Part shown: piece after piece, positions 10,413 to 22,580 of the stretch
Numbering within the stretch: position 1 is the stretch's first letter
Layout of the letters: the number at the start of each line of letters is the position of its first letter
Assembly: GCA_037447655.1 (NCBI GenBank)
Contig: JBBHKE010002073.1
Span: forward strand, 305,943-369,942
Source: Zygnema cylindricum
Taxonomy: Eukaryota; Streptophyta; Zygnematophyceae; Zygnematales; Zygnemataceae
Direction: 5' to 3'
Length of the DNA stretch: 64,000 nt
Notes under the pieces: model-generated
What the model was told of the DNA's origin: nothing
The model's input: only the letters and a program-made list of their open reading frames with translations
Database searches by the model: none
Made by a program: the position numbers and the translations under genes

Positions 10413-13400
10413 TGGTGGAGAATTTGGTTTTCTGACAGAGGCTGGAGAGGCGGTTGAACAGTGTCTGAGGAGTCTCATTCTTCAAACATCGGAAGTTTGT
10501 GAACTCATTGATTATAGTTTCGTTCCTTTCTGTATAAAGGAGTCTCCAAGCGTCCGAAAGAATGGTGTATGGAGTTGGGTTGGCAACCATTCAAGTGGCT
10601 GCCTTCGCGGCTTGTATTGCTTGCAGATGGTTCACATAGGCCCTTCATTAGGCCTGAAATTTCATGTCCATGGAAAAAGTGGCAGTAACAGGGGTTGTGG
10701 CGCCGGCAGCCAATTCGGCGGCTGCCTGAAAGACCTCGGCGTCCAAATCTGAATATGATATTTTGATACTAGGAGCCCATCAATAAGGGTTGACGCTCCT
10801 TTTAGTTGGTAAAAGCTCCTCGAGCTAAATAGTTGACCATCATCGGGAAGAGGGTTGTCTCAAAATCGGCTGGGATGGCCCCTCCCTTGTATTTGTTGAT
10901 TTCAGACTGCGTGGAGGATATCCATAACAGTTTGAATTTGGAAAAAGCAATTCCCGAGCGGTCCCCTGTGAAGATTCGGATGTCCCCCATTCTCTTTTCC
11001 TCCTCCGTAGGGTTGATGAAACTTGGTGAGGCCTATCCGCTGGGGCTGACAAACTGAGCCGGGGTGATTGCTCCGGGGTCTTGAATCTCAGTATCCGAAC
11101 TAGTCCCTCCTCCAATAGGAAGGGCAATAGTAACACTAGTGATTCCCCTCCCCACTGAGGAAGGTCGCGCTCTCGAAGAATATGATGGGTCTCTTGCTCC
11201 TCTATACTCAAGAGAGGCTTTTTCTCCCCTTAACACTGTCTCTACAGATGGAATGTGCAGGCGAGGACGAGGCCCTTTGGAGATAGCTGATGGTGGAGGA
11301 AGGGGACGACTGGAAGCTTAGAGGAGAAGGTGTATGTTTTGTGAAGGATGTCTGTCTTCGGTGCCGCCTTTGGGAATTTTCGAGATGAGGAGTTCCGCCA
11401 TTGGAGGAGGGGGGTTCACCTGTGAGGAGGTGAGTAAGCGGGGACCTCGGTACTTGTAGGGTAAAACAAATGGTCCCTGAAGACCCACGGACGGGCAGTA
11501 GCGGGAGAAATGGATGTCGAAGGAGTGGAGGCGTGAGGTGGAGATAGCCGAGGAGTGGACAGTCCGAGAGATATGTGTACTCTTTGGTCAAGTTTTAGCT
11601 ACACCACGGCCTCCACAGTGGAAGTTCCTACCACTTAGACTAAGGTAGGATGCTCCGTGGCAACAGTTGCCAGTTACCCAGTAGATCTGCACCCATCCCC
11701 TCGTTGTAAAGACTTGTTGTACCCCCCCCTTCCCGTTGAAGGGGAGGTTCCGGTCTAGGTCCCGTGTAAGTCCTCCTAGCTTGTGTTGCATGAGAAGTTG
11801 CTTGACCCGGAGGTTGTTCTCCCCCGCAGAGGAACCTGTTCTACGAGAGGAATCGACTTGTCCACTAAGGATCCCCCTGCTCTCTGTTTAGCCTCTCGGA
11901 TGAGGAGCAATTCTTGTTCCAGTGCCTTTTTCCGTTCCTCTTCAAGAGCCTCCTAGACTATTGTGACGGGTCCGGCCCCTGCCGTAGCCTTACTCTGCGA
12001 TCGCATGATACCCACAAGTTTTTGGGTGTTGCTCACGACCGCGAGAGATCAGCAATCCCTCAACCGGGTAACTCGGGGTCTATAGGTCTTGAATGCCATA
12101 ATCCTTTGGAAGGTCAGATAACTGGTGCAGAGGGAGGAAGAGAACCTAAAGAAACTGAGGCGGAAGGAAGGAATGACTCCTCTTTAACTAGGGGAGGGAA
12201 TCGGCTTTTGCTGTTTGACGGTTGAAGCGGAAATCTCTCTTGGGTTCTGGCATCTTCCGCTTGCTGGTCTCTTCATCTGCCCGGGCTCGAGAAGTTCCCA
12301 GGCCCTTAGACGTTTTACTTGTGGCCGTGTCCCGCGACAGAGTGGGCTGCTGACGCGAAGTCGATGGCCCCCTTGTTGCTCCCTGAAAGAGGTTAAAGAA
12401 CCACTTTTAGATGAACTACTTAGAATTTCAACTACACCTCCCACCGGGCGTATTATCCGGATCGGTCACTTATAGCCACTCGCTGAACCAACTCCTTTCA
12501 CCTTCAACTCATGGTTATTGTACAGAGCTAAAATTTCCTTGCGACCTGGTCGGTTAGGATCTGCAAAGATTTCAGGATTCATATACGTCTCAACCATATG
12601 AGCTTTAGATCTGGTTTAGCGTACAACTTCGTGAAGTGGACCAGGAACCGTTTCCTTATGTGCCAAAACCTTCCTACGGGATTGTGGAGCTCCAGCCTGT
12701 TTTTCTACCTTCTCCGTGGTTTTAGCCTTGGCGGCTGTAGAAATTGATGGTTTTTTTATTATTTTCTAAGTCTAAATTGGAAAATAGAAAGAAGTCAAGG
12801 AAGTCTGCCTCTAACTTCTCTCTCAAACTCCCACACTTGTTGCAGTCACTGAGAAGTTGGAGAGGAAGCTAGAGCCATGGCTACCTAGGCTATCCAGAGG
12901 TTTACGGGAAATATATTAGTTAATTTAGAGATAGGAAGGTTTATTTACTAAAGGTGTATGTCCGTGACAGGATTTGATCCTAGTACCTGCCGACGGTCAG
13001 AGCTCCGGTAGCCGGTTGCCTTAGCCATTAAGTCTAGAAGTTTTGATACATACTACTGGGTTCGATTTGTATCTATATGTTACCACGTAGGAAAATTCAT
13101 TTAACGGCGGATGTTTACGGTTACATAGATCGCGTTATGTAAACGTACGGATTTCGGTATAGACATGAAATAAGTACTCTGCGCATTTGGTTTCTTTTAC
13201 GAAACAAATACCGCACAAGCATTTATGACGGCTACGATTAAAATCTGCATTCAATCGGACGGCCGAAAAAGAAAGCCGAGATCGCGGAAGAGATTCTCGG
13301 CGGTTTAGTGGTCATCGCAACATCGGATGACACGTGGCACGATTATGTTGGATCGCGGCATCTCCGAGAATTACGAGACCGAATCCGGATATGACATGGG

Positions 13401-14774
13401 TCGACATTTAGGCCATGTCGTACAAATTCGGTACATAAAGTACACCGGCAGCTTGTACTTTTATGTACAACAATGTAATATGATTGGTGGCTTACACCAA
13501 TAGATAGAGTTTGTGAGAGAGATAAAACTTAGAAAAATTGGTAGATAGGACCCCTCTCTCCCTGAGAGCTTTTGTCCATAAGGTCAAATTTGACCCTCTT
13601 TAACTTACTGCTCACGGGAGCAAATTCAGAGATTTTTTTTTGCTATTGACTGAGGGGAGTCTTACCTTCATAGGGGTGAAGGTGGTCAAAGTTTTTTTTG
13701 CTAGGGTGGCAGTTATTCTTGCAGAAACACAAAGGGGTCAAGATTATCCTAGAGGCTTCTTGTGAGCTGCTTACTCTGAGGACTTATGGAGGTCTCAGAG
13801 TTTCAGTGGCTTCGGACAACGTAGGGAAGTTCTCGGGAGAAAAAGACCGACGGAAGTGGAGGAGATGTTTGCTTCTTTGGCTGTTTAGGAGGAGTCTCAG
13901 CTATGACAAGCTCAAGCATCATTCCCTTGAGAAACTACTCTATGATTAAAGCGGAAGCAAAGGGGACTGCTTCCTCGGGCACCTGCGACTCTTCCTCTTG
14001 GGCCGCTGCTTTTGTCCTCTCCCGCTCTTCCTTAGTGACAATTGTAACGTCCCGACCCTGATCATCCCCTCTACCCATGACTAACCTAAAAAAAGAAGCT
14101 AAATCTCTTTATAAAAGTACACTACCCTAACCAGCTATCCTCTTTAACTCAAAAGGGGATATTGACTTTTTCAGTACCGTGCTTATCCGCCAGAAGCCTA
14201 CTACATGCGACACCCCAGACCCACTCTCTAAAGAATAGAAAGGGAATGATAGTCGTCCGATCCGGCCCACAAGATCTTCGGACAGAAACCAAAGACGACC
14301 ACAAGAGTACGGAAATAACTCCCTACGCAAATATATAGATAAAATAAAAATCGGCTCTTTCAGATTAAACAATGTCACCTTGCCCCAAAGAATAGAAATA
14401 AAAATGGAAGTCAATTATAATGGTGAAGCGAGCGAACATACCTTAGAGTGCAACGATGACCAAACTCAGAAGAAGGAAACTCTAACAATGTTAGATTTCT
14501 TAGAAATCCGAGATTCGGCATGTCCACACTTGAGAAAATTGAGACGGCTAGGGTTCGAACCTGGAACCTTTCACTTCAGCTTGCGAACGCACTACCACAG
14601 TGCCACCAGCTCGATGTAGAGACTGGCGGGTCTGTACCCAATTATTACTTGCGGCTCGAGTATGGAATATCCATATTTTACCCTGTATTGGATCGGCTTC
14701 ACATGCCAATCCAACACCCCCCCCTCACGAGAAAGCAGGTCAAACGATCCGCAATCCTGTTGGCTCCGATACCA
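10413..14774 (-). mobile_element. minus-strand LTR retrotransposon B, internal region (gag only, interrupted)
   Basis: This block lies between two copies of the same LTR. On the minus strand it holds a leader with a duplicated LTR end (14489-14774), a gag-like region similar to that of element A, and a distinct gag piece at 10393-10590 with the motif NETPQTLFNRL. A solo LTR of another family (12736-13805) splits it. No protease or reverse transcriptase is visible, so it is either a deletion derivative or a gag-only non-autonomous element. Confidence 0.75.
12736..13805 (+). mobile_element. solo LTR of the copia family with target duplication
   Basis: It starts TGTAGAAATTGATGG and ends GGTCTCAGAGTTTCA, matching both ends of the copia 3' LTR at 3189-4238. 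It is flanked by gcggc (12731-12735) and gtggc (13806-13810), a 5-bp target duplication with one change. Removing it rejoins the sequence in the order seen uninterrupted at 8670-8700 of element A. Length is 1070 bp. Several indels relative to 3189-4238 indicate an older copy. Confidence 0.88.
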
Positions 14775-15532
14775 TGTTAGACTTCCTAGAAATACGGGAT
14801 TCGGCATGTCCCACAATTGGGAAAATTGAGCCGGCCAGGGTTCGAACGTGGGGCCTTTCACTTCAGCTGCGAACGCACTACCACTGTGCCACCAGCTCGA
14901 TGTAGAGATTGGCGGGTCCGTACCCATTTATTATCTGCGGCTCGAGTATGGAATATCCATATTCTACCCCGTATTGGACCGGCTTCACGTGCCAATCCAA
15001 CACCAATGGCCCAAAAGACAAGTATGAGTCTCCCTCACTCCTCGGTTCCGCTGTATAGATCCGACACGACTCTTCTAAGTTTCAAACAGCGAAAGTCCAA
15101 CCGCCCAAAGAGAGGATAGTGCCAACCACCCACCCGAGCTACGGTCTCCACAACAGACAATCCAAAACAAAGATGGCAAATAGAGTCAACGACAAAATGC
15201 AACAGTTATCTGACAAAAAAGGTTTATTATATTCTCTGGGGTTTTCTTAGGAGGAGTATTGAAAAAACAGCGTGTCTCCTTCAGCCCCTAGTGTATTATA
15301 CAACTAAAGTCTGTCCTATTGCACCTACCAAAGCCAAAGCAATGCTAAAAGTGAATCAGCGGCCAACAATTGATATCATACAGACATAAGACAAAAATGG
15401 GTGTACTACACTCAAGGTTAAAAGTTAGGCGACTGGCTCTGGCTGAATTGACAGCCAAAGGTCCCCTATGGCACACTACTAAGCAACAAAGTTCTGAATT
15501 GACGTGAAACTTCTAACTTTGACCCGGTGTCA
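14775..15532 (-). repeat. 5' LTR of element B (758 bp)
   Basis: On the minus strand it begins TGACACCGGGTCAAAG and ends TCTAACA, followed by the TGGTATCGGAGCC primer-binding site at about 14762-14774. It matches the LTR at 9652-10412 throughout. The sequence to its right (from 15533) is unrelated, so this is the outer end of the tandem element array. Confidence 0.85.
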
Positions 15533-17408
15533 TAAATGCTTTCCCTGTCTGTTGAGCCTGAAATAACATCCTACTCACAGCTTACAGCAAGATCTACGGG
15601 ACAATCCCAATGGTTGCGTGCCGTTCCACATTGTACCCCTCCGCTAGAGCTACATATATCGGATGCCATGTAATGAAACCGCCACCTTTGCACTGGACTA
15701 ACTCCGCAGTTCGACCTCGGTTTAAAGTGAACTAAAGTGCGTTGTGCTCCACGGTGAAAATACAAAGTTCCGATCCGGAGGGTTTTCCTCCCCCTTCTTT
15801 GTACTCTCGAGTCCGTACATGGTGGGAAGAGGCCTTGAACTCATGGGAGTAAATGTGCCAAAGATGCCAGCGTCTAGAATTTTGTTCACTTATAATGTGG
15901 TATTTTTTTTAACTGTATCTTTATTTCATTTTTAGATTTCTCTTTTTTTTTTTCTCCCCCCTTCCCCCCCCCCTCCTTAATGACGCAATGTTTGATCCTC
16001 TTGCACCGTCGTGGAATACCGATGATGTTGTCTCGGCATAATTTCACAACAAAAGGGAAAATTACCAGTTTTTTTGTTTACCTATATCTTTATGTTATTT
16101 TTAGATTTCTCTTTTTTTTTTTCTCCCCCTCCCCCCCCATTCTTAATGTCGCTATGTTGGATCCTCTTGCACCGTCGTGGAATACCGATGATGTTGCCCT
16201 CGGCATAATTTCACAACAAAAGGGGAAATTACCAGTTTGGCGACGACGATGTGTCGTCGCCCTCTCGTTGTATTATACTACTATTATTTGCAAAGCAAAC
16301 CACATTAGAGCGTTGCCGCGTGGTTGGAGGAATCGAAAGTGGCGAGGACAATTCGTCTTTGCCACAACGATGGAAGTTACAAAGTAGAAATACATGCATA
16401 TTTCAAATTTTGTCCGTAGTTAGTACATTTAATATGAACCATCGTAAAGTTGACGACGCTTTGTCGTTGCCTCGTTGTTGGAATTGCAGAATCACGGAAC
16501 CGCATTAATTTTTGTTTTAGTTTTGTCGTCATACTGTTGGATTATCCAAAAGCATTAGGGACGCGACGACTTCCTTCTGTCGCGGACCACACACTCTGTA
16601 AGTATATGTAAATATTTTATACACGACATTCTTTCTGTTGGAATCTTGTAAACTTTGAACCGCGTGACCTCATTATTTCATTTCGTCGTCACAATGTTGG
16701 AATGTTCAATGTGATTGTAGTAGCGACGAGATCATACCATCGCGAACAATACACTCTGTATGTTTATTTTTAACGCATATTTATTCGTTATACTTGTGAT
16801 TTTTAGGGCAACTTTTTGTATATTCTCATCTTTTTGTGTAGCCGCCTCTTCTTCTTCATTTTTTTCTTCGTGTGTGGCTAATATCCATCGAGGGCAGCAG
16901 CCAACCAAATAGGCGACAACGTAGTGTTTTGCCGTATCGTCGTCGTTACCCTCCACTACCTCGACGTAGTCAAAGACGTGGGCCAAGAGTAGAAAGGGAA
17001 GAGGTACGAAGGGATGGAGTGAGGGGGGAAGAGCCCTCAAGGGAAAGGTAATCACCGAGGGGGTTATAGAGGGAAAGAGATGCCCCGGAAACCGTTATAG
17101 GAGTAAGGGGGTACCGCGGAGGAAATTAGCAAGAGAAACGGAGGCGGCCACGTTGCTACCCCATCGGATGGGTGCCGCTGGAGAGGAGGGGACATCAAAG
17201 GGATGTGAGTGAAAAGGTAGTGGAGGAAGGGTTTACACAAATTTTGGGGGGGAAGGGAAGAGGCCAATTTGGATAATGTAGCAAAGGACGGGGGTTTACT
17301 AGAAGAGGTAAGGGGAGGAAAGGGGTGAATCGGTAGATGTGAGGAGGAATGAGGCGGGTAGAACATGAGGTGAGTAGGGAAAAAAAAATCCAATGGTGGA
17401 GGAGGGTG
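15533..17408. other. intergenic repeats: 169-bp tandem duplication, then purine-rich DNA
   Basis: I see no gene here. About 15905-16240 is a tandem duplication with a period near 169 bp, carrying poly-T/poly-C runs and 'gcaccgtcgtggaatacc'. About 16440-16770 has looser repeats sharing 'ttggaat' and 'acactctgta'. About 16980-17408 is strongly purine-rich on the plus strand. The plus-strand frames are short and without recognisable motifs. Confidence 0.6.
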
Positions 17409-18595
17409 GTGTTGATATTTGAGTAATTTTCTAGGTCTTTATAGAAAAAGAGCAAAGGCAGTCAGTTACTGACTCCCTTCTCCAAGCCCCCACACCTGTT
17501 TGTAGTCACTGAAGGCTTGATAGGGAGCTAGAGCCATGGCTGCCTAAAGCTCACTAGAGAAGACATGGGGTGGATTAGATATATTTACCAAAAGTTAATT
17601 GACGGACCCAGGGAATTGATCCTGGTACCCTGCCATCCGTCAATTTAGACTTTAGCTCTAACCGTTAGGCCTAGGATACATATTACGATGTATAGGATTT
17701 GATAAATATATAAATCGTCACATGTAGATTAATTTGTTTAACGACGAATAGATACTTAGTGCATAGATACAGTTTTGATTTAGTACGCAGTACGGTACGC
17801 GGATAGAACGGATACCGCGCATTTGTTTCGATAGCGAAACAAATACCGCGCGTCGAATTTCAGCGGCTAGGATTATAGCCAATTTTGATCGGACGGCCAC
17901 GATAGGCGCCGCGATCACGGAAAAGGTACTTTTGGCGTTTTACGATCTTTGCCACCTAAGATGACACGTGGCGCAATAACATTGGATTACGGGAATTCCG
18001 GAGATTATAGGAACTAATCCTGATTTGACACGTGTCGACATTTTGGCCATGTCGTATAATGGCCGTACAGAAAGTACAAAACCCGGCACCTGTACTTTTC
18101 TGTACGACACATTAATTTGATTGGTGTCGTACTTCAGTAGATAGAGTTTTTAGAGAGGGAATAGGACTTAGAAAATTTTGGGTAGGTAGCTGCCTCTCCC
18201 AAAGAGCACCTTGTATAAATGTCAAACTTTGGCCAGCCATAACTATCAATTTACTTGACCATTTTTAGTGATTCTTTTTGCTGCGGACTCACGGGAGTCC
18301 AAGCTACACAAGGGTGTAGTCGGTCAGAGTTTTTTGTCTACCAGAGGTGGCGGTATTTCTAAGGGAAAGTCAAAGTGGGTGAATGTGTCCAAATCTCATA
18401 TTCTAACTTTGCATTCTGTGGTGGAACTGACCACAACAGGAAAGTGCTATTTCACAGGGGTGAATCTATATTTGGGTTTTGATTGTCAAGGGGTCAGTCA
18501 TTTGGGTTTATATCAACTTAGAGTTGGCACTATCTTGATAAGCTTCTTTTTTGGATCTGCATACTCTGAGGGCCAATGGAGGTCTCAGAGTTTCA
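17409..18595 (+). mobile_element. solo LTR, divergent copia-family member, perfect 5-bp target duplication
   Basis: It begins TGTTGATATTTGAG and ends GGTCTCAGAGTTTCA. It is flanked by ggtgg at 17404-17408 and ggtgg at 18596-18600. Internal blocks (antisense tRNA-like stretch near 17613-17685, 'accgcgcatttgtttcg', 'ggccatgtcgta') align with the other LTRs, but about 18340-18530 differs and matches the inverted fragment at 965-1250. The 1187-bp element split a purine-rich tract (16980-17408 and 18596-18900). Confidence 0.88.
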
Positions 18596-18933
18596 GGTGG
18601 AAAAGCGGGTATTGGGTGTAGAAGAGGGAGGGAAGGAGGCGACGGGTAGAAGATGGTGGGGGAAGTAATGCACGAGAAAAGGTAGAGAAAAAAGGTACGA
18701 GAATAAAACGAAGATTAATATTTTTTGATGATGGGGCGATGAGGAGGAAAAAGGTGAGGGTTTTAGGAAAAATATTTTTTTGAGTGAGGAGAGGGAGGGG
18801 AAGACGTCATTGGGAGAGGAAAGAAAGGGAAAAGATGTGATGGGTCGAAGAGGGTGGGGGGGAGTGAGGTTAGGGGGAAGATTAGGTAAAAACAAGAAGA
18901 TAATAAAAAAAAATCATAGATTTTTGTGAAACC
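18596..18933. other. purine-rich tract, right half
   Basis: Continuation of the G/A-rich tract interrupted by the solo LTR. No gene is visible; open frames on the minus strand are Ser/Pro/Phe/Leu-rich translations of the purine bias. Confidence 0.6.
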
Positions 18934-19629
18934 ATGGAGGAGGAAGGAGCGGGGAAGGAGGCGACGATCGAGGAGGGTGGGGGAAGTGAGGCACGGAGAA
19001 AGATAGCTAGGAAGAGGGAGATCGCAAAAGGGATGATTGGGCTGACGACCTATATGTCCCCTCGTCTTTGGGTAGCGACGAGAGCATCGAGGATGGGAAA
19101 GAACCGCCGAAAGAGAAGCCCATTCCCGAAATTATGCAACCCACAGACATTCCGGTGTGGAAGAACGAGGATGATCCCACCACCCGGAGAACGAGCAAAC
19201 TTAGAATAGCGAGGAGAGGGCAACGTGAGGAGGAATTTGATGACGACGACGATGTGTTCGGGGGCGCCTCCAACGCCGAATAGGGAGAGTGCCATTGTAA
19301 GAGCTCATCCGCATCCTCTACCTCCATACTCGGTTGAGCATCCGGATTGGTATTTTCCTTCTCCCACGGAAGAGGAGGAAATGGACAGTTTTGTGCCTCG
19401 GCCCAGGCCCACGAACATTACCTTTCGGTTGCCGAATGGCCGGATCATTGGAGGTACGGTGAACCAAAAGCCCCTAAACCTGGACTTGAATCCTTTTTTC
19501 CGCAAATACTCGACACCCCCCTCGATGTCACCACACATCCAACATGGCTTTTTATCGCGCTTGAGGACCGAGGCTCCCACCTTTGCCCACATTAGGCAAT
19601 TTGATCCGACGGATCCTTGGCTAACGTAG
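18934..19629 (+). pseudogene. unrecognised coding remnant, two overlapping frames
   Basis: I do not recognise this. One frame (from about 19068) reads an acidic/basic segment with EDGKEPPKEKPIPEIM and a run of five Asp (EEFDDDDDVFGG), ending at a stop near 19281. A second frame, open from 19225 to 19629, is rich in Pro and aromatic residues (VEHPDWYFPSPTEEEEMDSF, then RLPNGRIIGGTVNQ). After its stop, protein-like sequence continues to about 19740 with HPWDPRLYNILKYC. The pattern is that of one gene or transposon protein broken by a frameshift and stops, or of two exons. Composition differs from the flanking repeats. Confidence 0.4.
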
Positions 19630-20640
19630 GTGGTTCGTGGGGACCACGATTTTCGGGTAAATGTTCTGGAATTATTACGTCATCATCATCCGTGGGACCC
19701 CCGGTTGTACAATATCCTCAAATATTGTCGAATAACTCCCCGAGGTACTCGTTCTTCGTGATGCTCGTACTTTATGCTTCTAAAAGACAGTTTCGTCGCT
19801 GAGTACTATAGGACCTTTTGAAACATTGTCGGTGTTGAGTGGTGAAAAAATGAAACATGCCATTCAACACCGAGAAGCTTATCGTCGTTGTCAAGCATGA
19901 TAGGAAAGCATACCGTTCAGCCGACGAGACAGTTTTGTCCCTGAGTACCATAAGTGAGAGAGAGACAGACAAAATAAAAAGGGAGATTGACTGATATGGA
20001 ATAAATATTAAAATGAAAATAGGATCACAACTACAAAAAAAAGAGGGAGAGAGAACAATCAGATGTATGACAACCAAAATAATTAACAAAGCTCACACAC
20101 TTCATCAAGAGTATTGCTTAACATTTACAAAACATGGAGAAATAAAATCACAGCACCCGTCATTGCAACAACATCAAAAGGAATTACAATTATAAATATA
20201 ATACAATAATACACCTCGAACTAAATTAATTCCTTTCGTCTAAGAATGACAAAGATGTTCATCGTAAAAAAACCACAATATGTACTATTAAATACCTATT
20301 TTTCAAACTGAATAAAATGATAGTTTACATAAACGAAATGTACATCGCCAATTAAAAATTATTCTTTGCAACAAATGATATTCTAATAACCTTCTCTAAC
20401 TCATGTAAAAATTTGTTTGGTAGTCCTAATATTAAATGGAGTAAAGAGAGCTCCATGACATTCCCAAAATTCCGTCCGTTTTGTTCCTCCATCACAATCA
20501 GTTCACTGAATGAAATCCAGTGCCTACAACAAAGAAAAAAAAATACAATAATGGAGTTAATTAAAAAAAATAGTGACATTAATGTGTAATTTTAATGCGG
20601 GGGAGTGTAATGAGAGAGGGAGAAACGGAAGGAGAAACCA
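19630..20640. other. AT-rich intergenic stretch
   Basis: About 19780-19960 contains a partly self-complementary segment ('gtcggtgttgagtg' against 'cattcaacaccgag'). The remainder is A/T-rich with no supported gene. Confidence 0.5.
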
Positions 20641-21560
20641 CTTAATTTTTAGTGTAGTGTATGGGAGGGAGAGGGAAAGGGAGAGGGAGAGATAGAGGTA
20701 GATTGAGGGAGGGGGAGAGGGAAAGGGAGTGAGATAATACGACAAATAACAGGGTGAGGGAAAGGGAAAAGGAGAGAGGGAAAAAGAGAGGGAGAGGGAG
20801 AGTGGAAGGGAAAGGGAAAGGGGAGAGGGAGGCGGGAGATGGGAAGGGAGAGGGAAAGGGAGCAAAGAGGGAGAGGGGAAGGGAAAGGGAAAGGGAGAGG
20901 GAGAGATAGAGGCAGATCGAGGGCGAAGGAGAGTGAGAGGGGGAGGGAGAGGGAAAGGGAGAGGAAGAGATAGAGGCAGATCGAAGGAGAGGGAAAGGGA
21001 GAGGGGGAGGGAGGTTAATGCGGCATATGAGAGGGTGAGAGGGTGAGGGATAGGAAAAGGGAGAGGGGGAGAGAAAGGGAGAGGGAGAGGAGATGGGAGG
21101 GGAGAGAAAAAGGGAGAGGGAGAGATAGAGGCAGATCGAGAGGAGAGGGAGAGGGAGAGGGAGAGGGAGACGGAGGGGGAGGTAATGTGGCAGATGAGAG
21201 GGTGAGAGGGTGAGGGATAGGTAAAGGTAGAGGGGAGGGAAAAGGAGAGCGAGAGGGAATGAGAGAGAGTAAGGAAGGGAGAGGGAAAGAGAGAGGGAGA
21301 GGGAGATGGGAAGGGAGAGGGAAAGGGAGGGGAAGGGATAGAGAAAGGGAGAGGGAGAGGGGAAGGGAGAGGGAAAGGGAGAGGGGAGAGGGGGAGGGAG
21401 GTAACGCGGCAGATGAGAGGGTGAGGGACAAAGAAAGGGAGAGGGACCAGGGAGAGGGAAAGAATTAGAGAAAATGAGAGGGGAAGGAGAGGGAATAGAG
21501 ATAGATTAATAGGGAGAGAGAAAAGTAGAGAGAGAGGGCATAAAGGAGAAGGAGCACGTT
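20640..21560. repeat. (GGGAGA)n minisatellite with higher-order units
   Basis: More than 900 bp of almost pure purine on the plus strand, built from GAGGGA/GGGAAA words. Interspersed landmark blocks recur: 'gatagaggcagatcga' near 20906, 20968 and 21125, and 'gcagatgagagggtgag' near 21188 and 21410 with a variant near 21020. These suggest composite units of roughly 200 bp. Long minus-strand frames here (up to 379 codons of Pro/Leu/Ser) are artefacts of the bias. Confidence 0.9.
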
Positions 21561-22289
21561 TTAAAATACTGTCAAAAAAAAAGAGGGTGATCAGCATATG
21601 TGGTTGGATGAAAAGGGAGGGGGAAAGAGATGCGGAGGCAATGTAGAGGGAAATGGATGGACGCCACACACGATGAGGGAGAAGGAGACGCCACACGCGA
21701 ATGCGATTCCATGGAAGTGAAATGATGGTGGGGGGGGTATTTTTTTTTGCTCCTCACGAAACGAAGGAGATGCTTCCTCATGAAACGAAAGAGATCTAAA
21801 AATTCAAAAAAAAATTGGTTGGTTGTGATTTGTCCAAAAAGGGATCCAAATTTCTGTGGATAGTCCGCATTTGACGTTTTTTCGACCGAAATATCACCAA
21901 CGCCAAATGTTGTATTTTATTCTATTTGTTTTAAGTGTTGATTGTAATTTGTGGACCATTTGTCACTTTGGCCCCTTATTAACGTATACATTCATTCTAA
22001 TTGATGGTGAAACGACATGTAAACACCATATTAGAATAAACATTTACGGTAAATTTGTTCATTTTTGACGGTAATTCGAAACAAACCATGTTATAGTGTT
22101 CATTTAAACTAAAGAACAAAAATTCACATGAAGTAAGAGTTCGCAGTTTGAAGACGTTGTATGTGGGCGTGCAACAACACACAATTCACTTCTTAAACTC
22201 AAAAATATGACTTCCCACATGCCTAAGTGTTGTATATTCACACTGCAAAATTCGGCGATTCTAAGAGAATGTGTGCAAACGCGCTTTCT

Positions 22290-22580
22290 AGCTACGAGGT
22301 TGAACCCATTTTTTTAGCGCACGTTCGTATGCACGCGCGTATAATTTAATAATTAAATTTTAAAATTTTCAATTGAAAAGGTACATTTACGTACAGTCTG
22401 ACATCGACCGTACACCACACTATTTACATATTAATGTACTTTCGTGTTGTACGCTAATTTGTACGGAACCTCAATTAACGTCAAGGAAAAGTTTAAATCA
22501 CGTATATTTTTTTTGGAAAAAAATCAAAATTTTAAGAACCCAATTTAGTGAACTTGACACTAATAACGATGCGCGGTGTA
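22290..22580. mobile_element. truncated MITE (right part)
   Basis: It aligns with the right part of the element at 49543-50176: shared blocks include 'tttttttagcgcacgttc', 'gaaaaggtaca', 'cgaccgtacaccacacta' and 'aaaattttaagaaccca', ending in the terminal motif 'aataacgatgcgcggtgta'. The left terminal inverted repeat is absent. It directly adjoins the foldback element. Confidence 0.75.

Noticed and set aside
20557-21696. 379-codon minus-strand open frame, the longest-looking simple frame in this part
   Set aside because: It is Pro/Leu/Ser repeats translated from a GGGAGA minisatellite, with no domain and no conserved composition.
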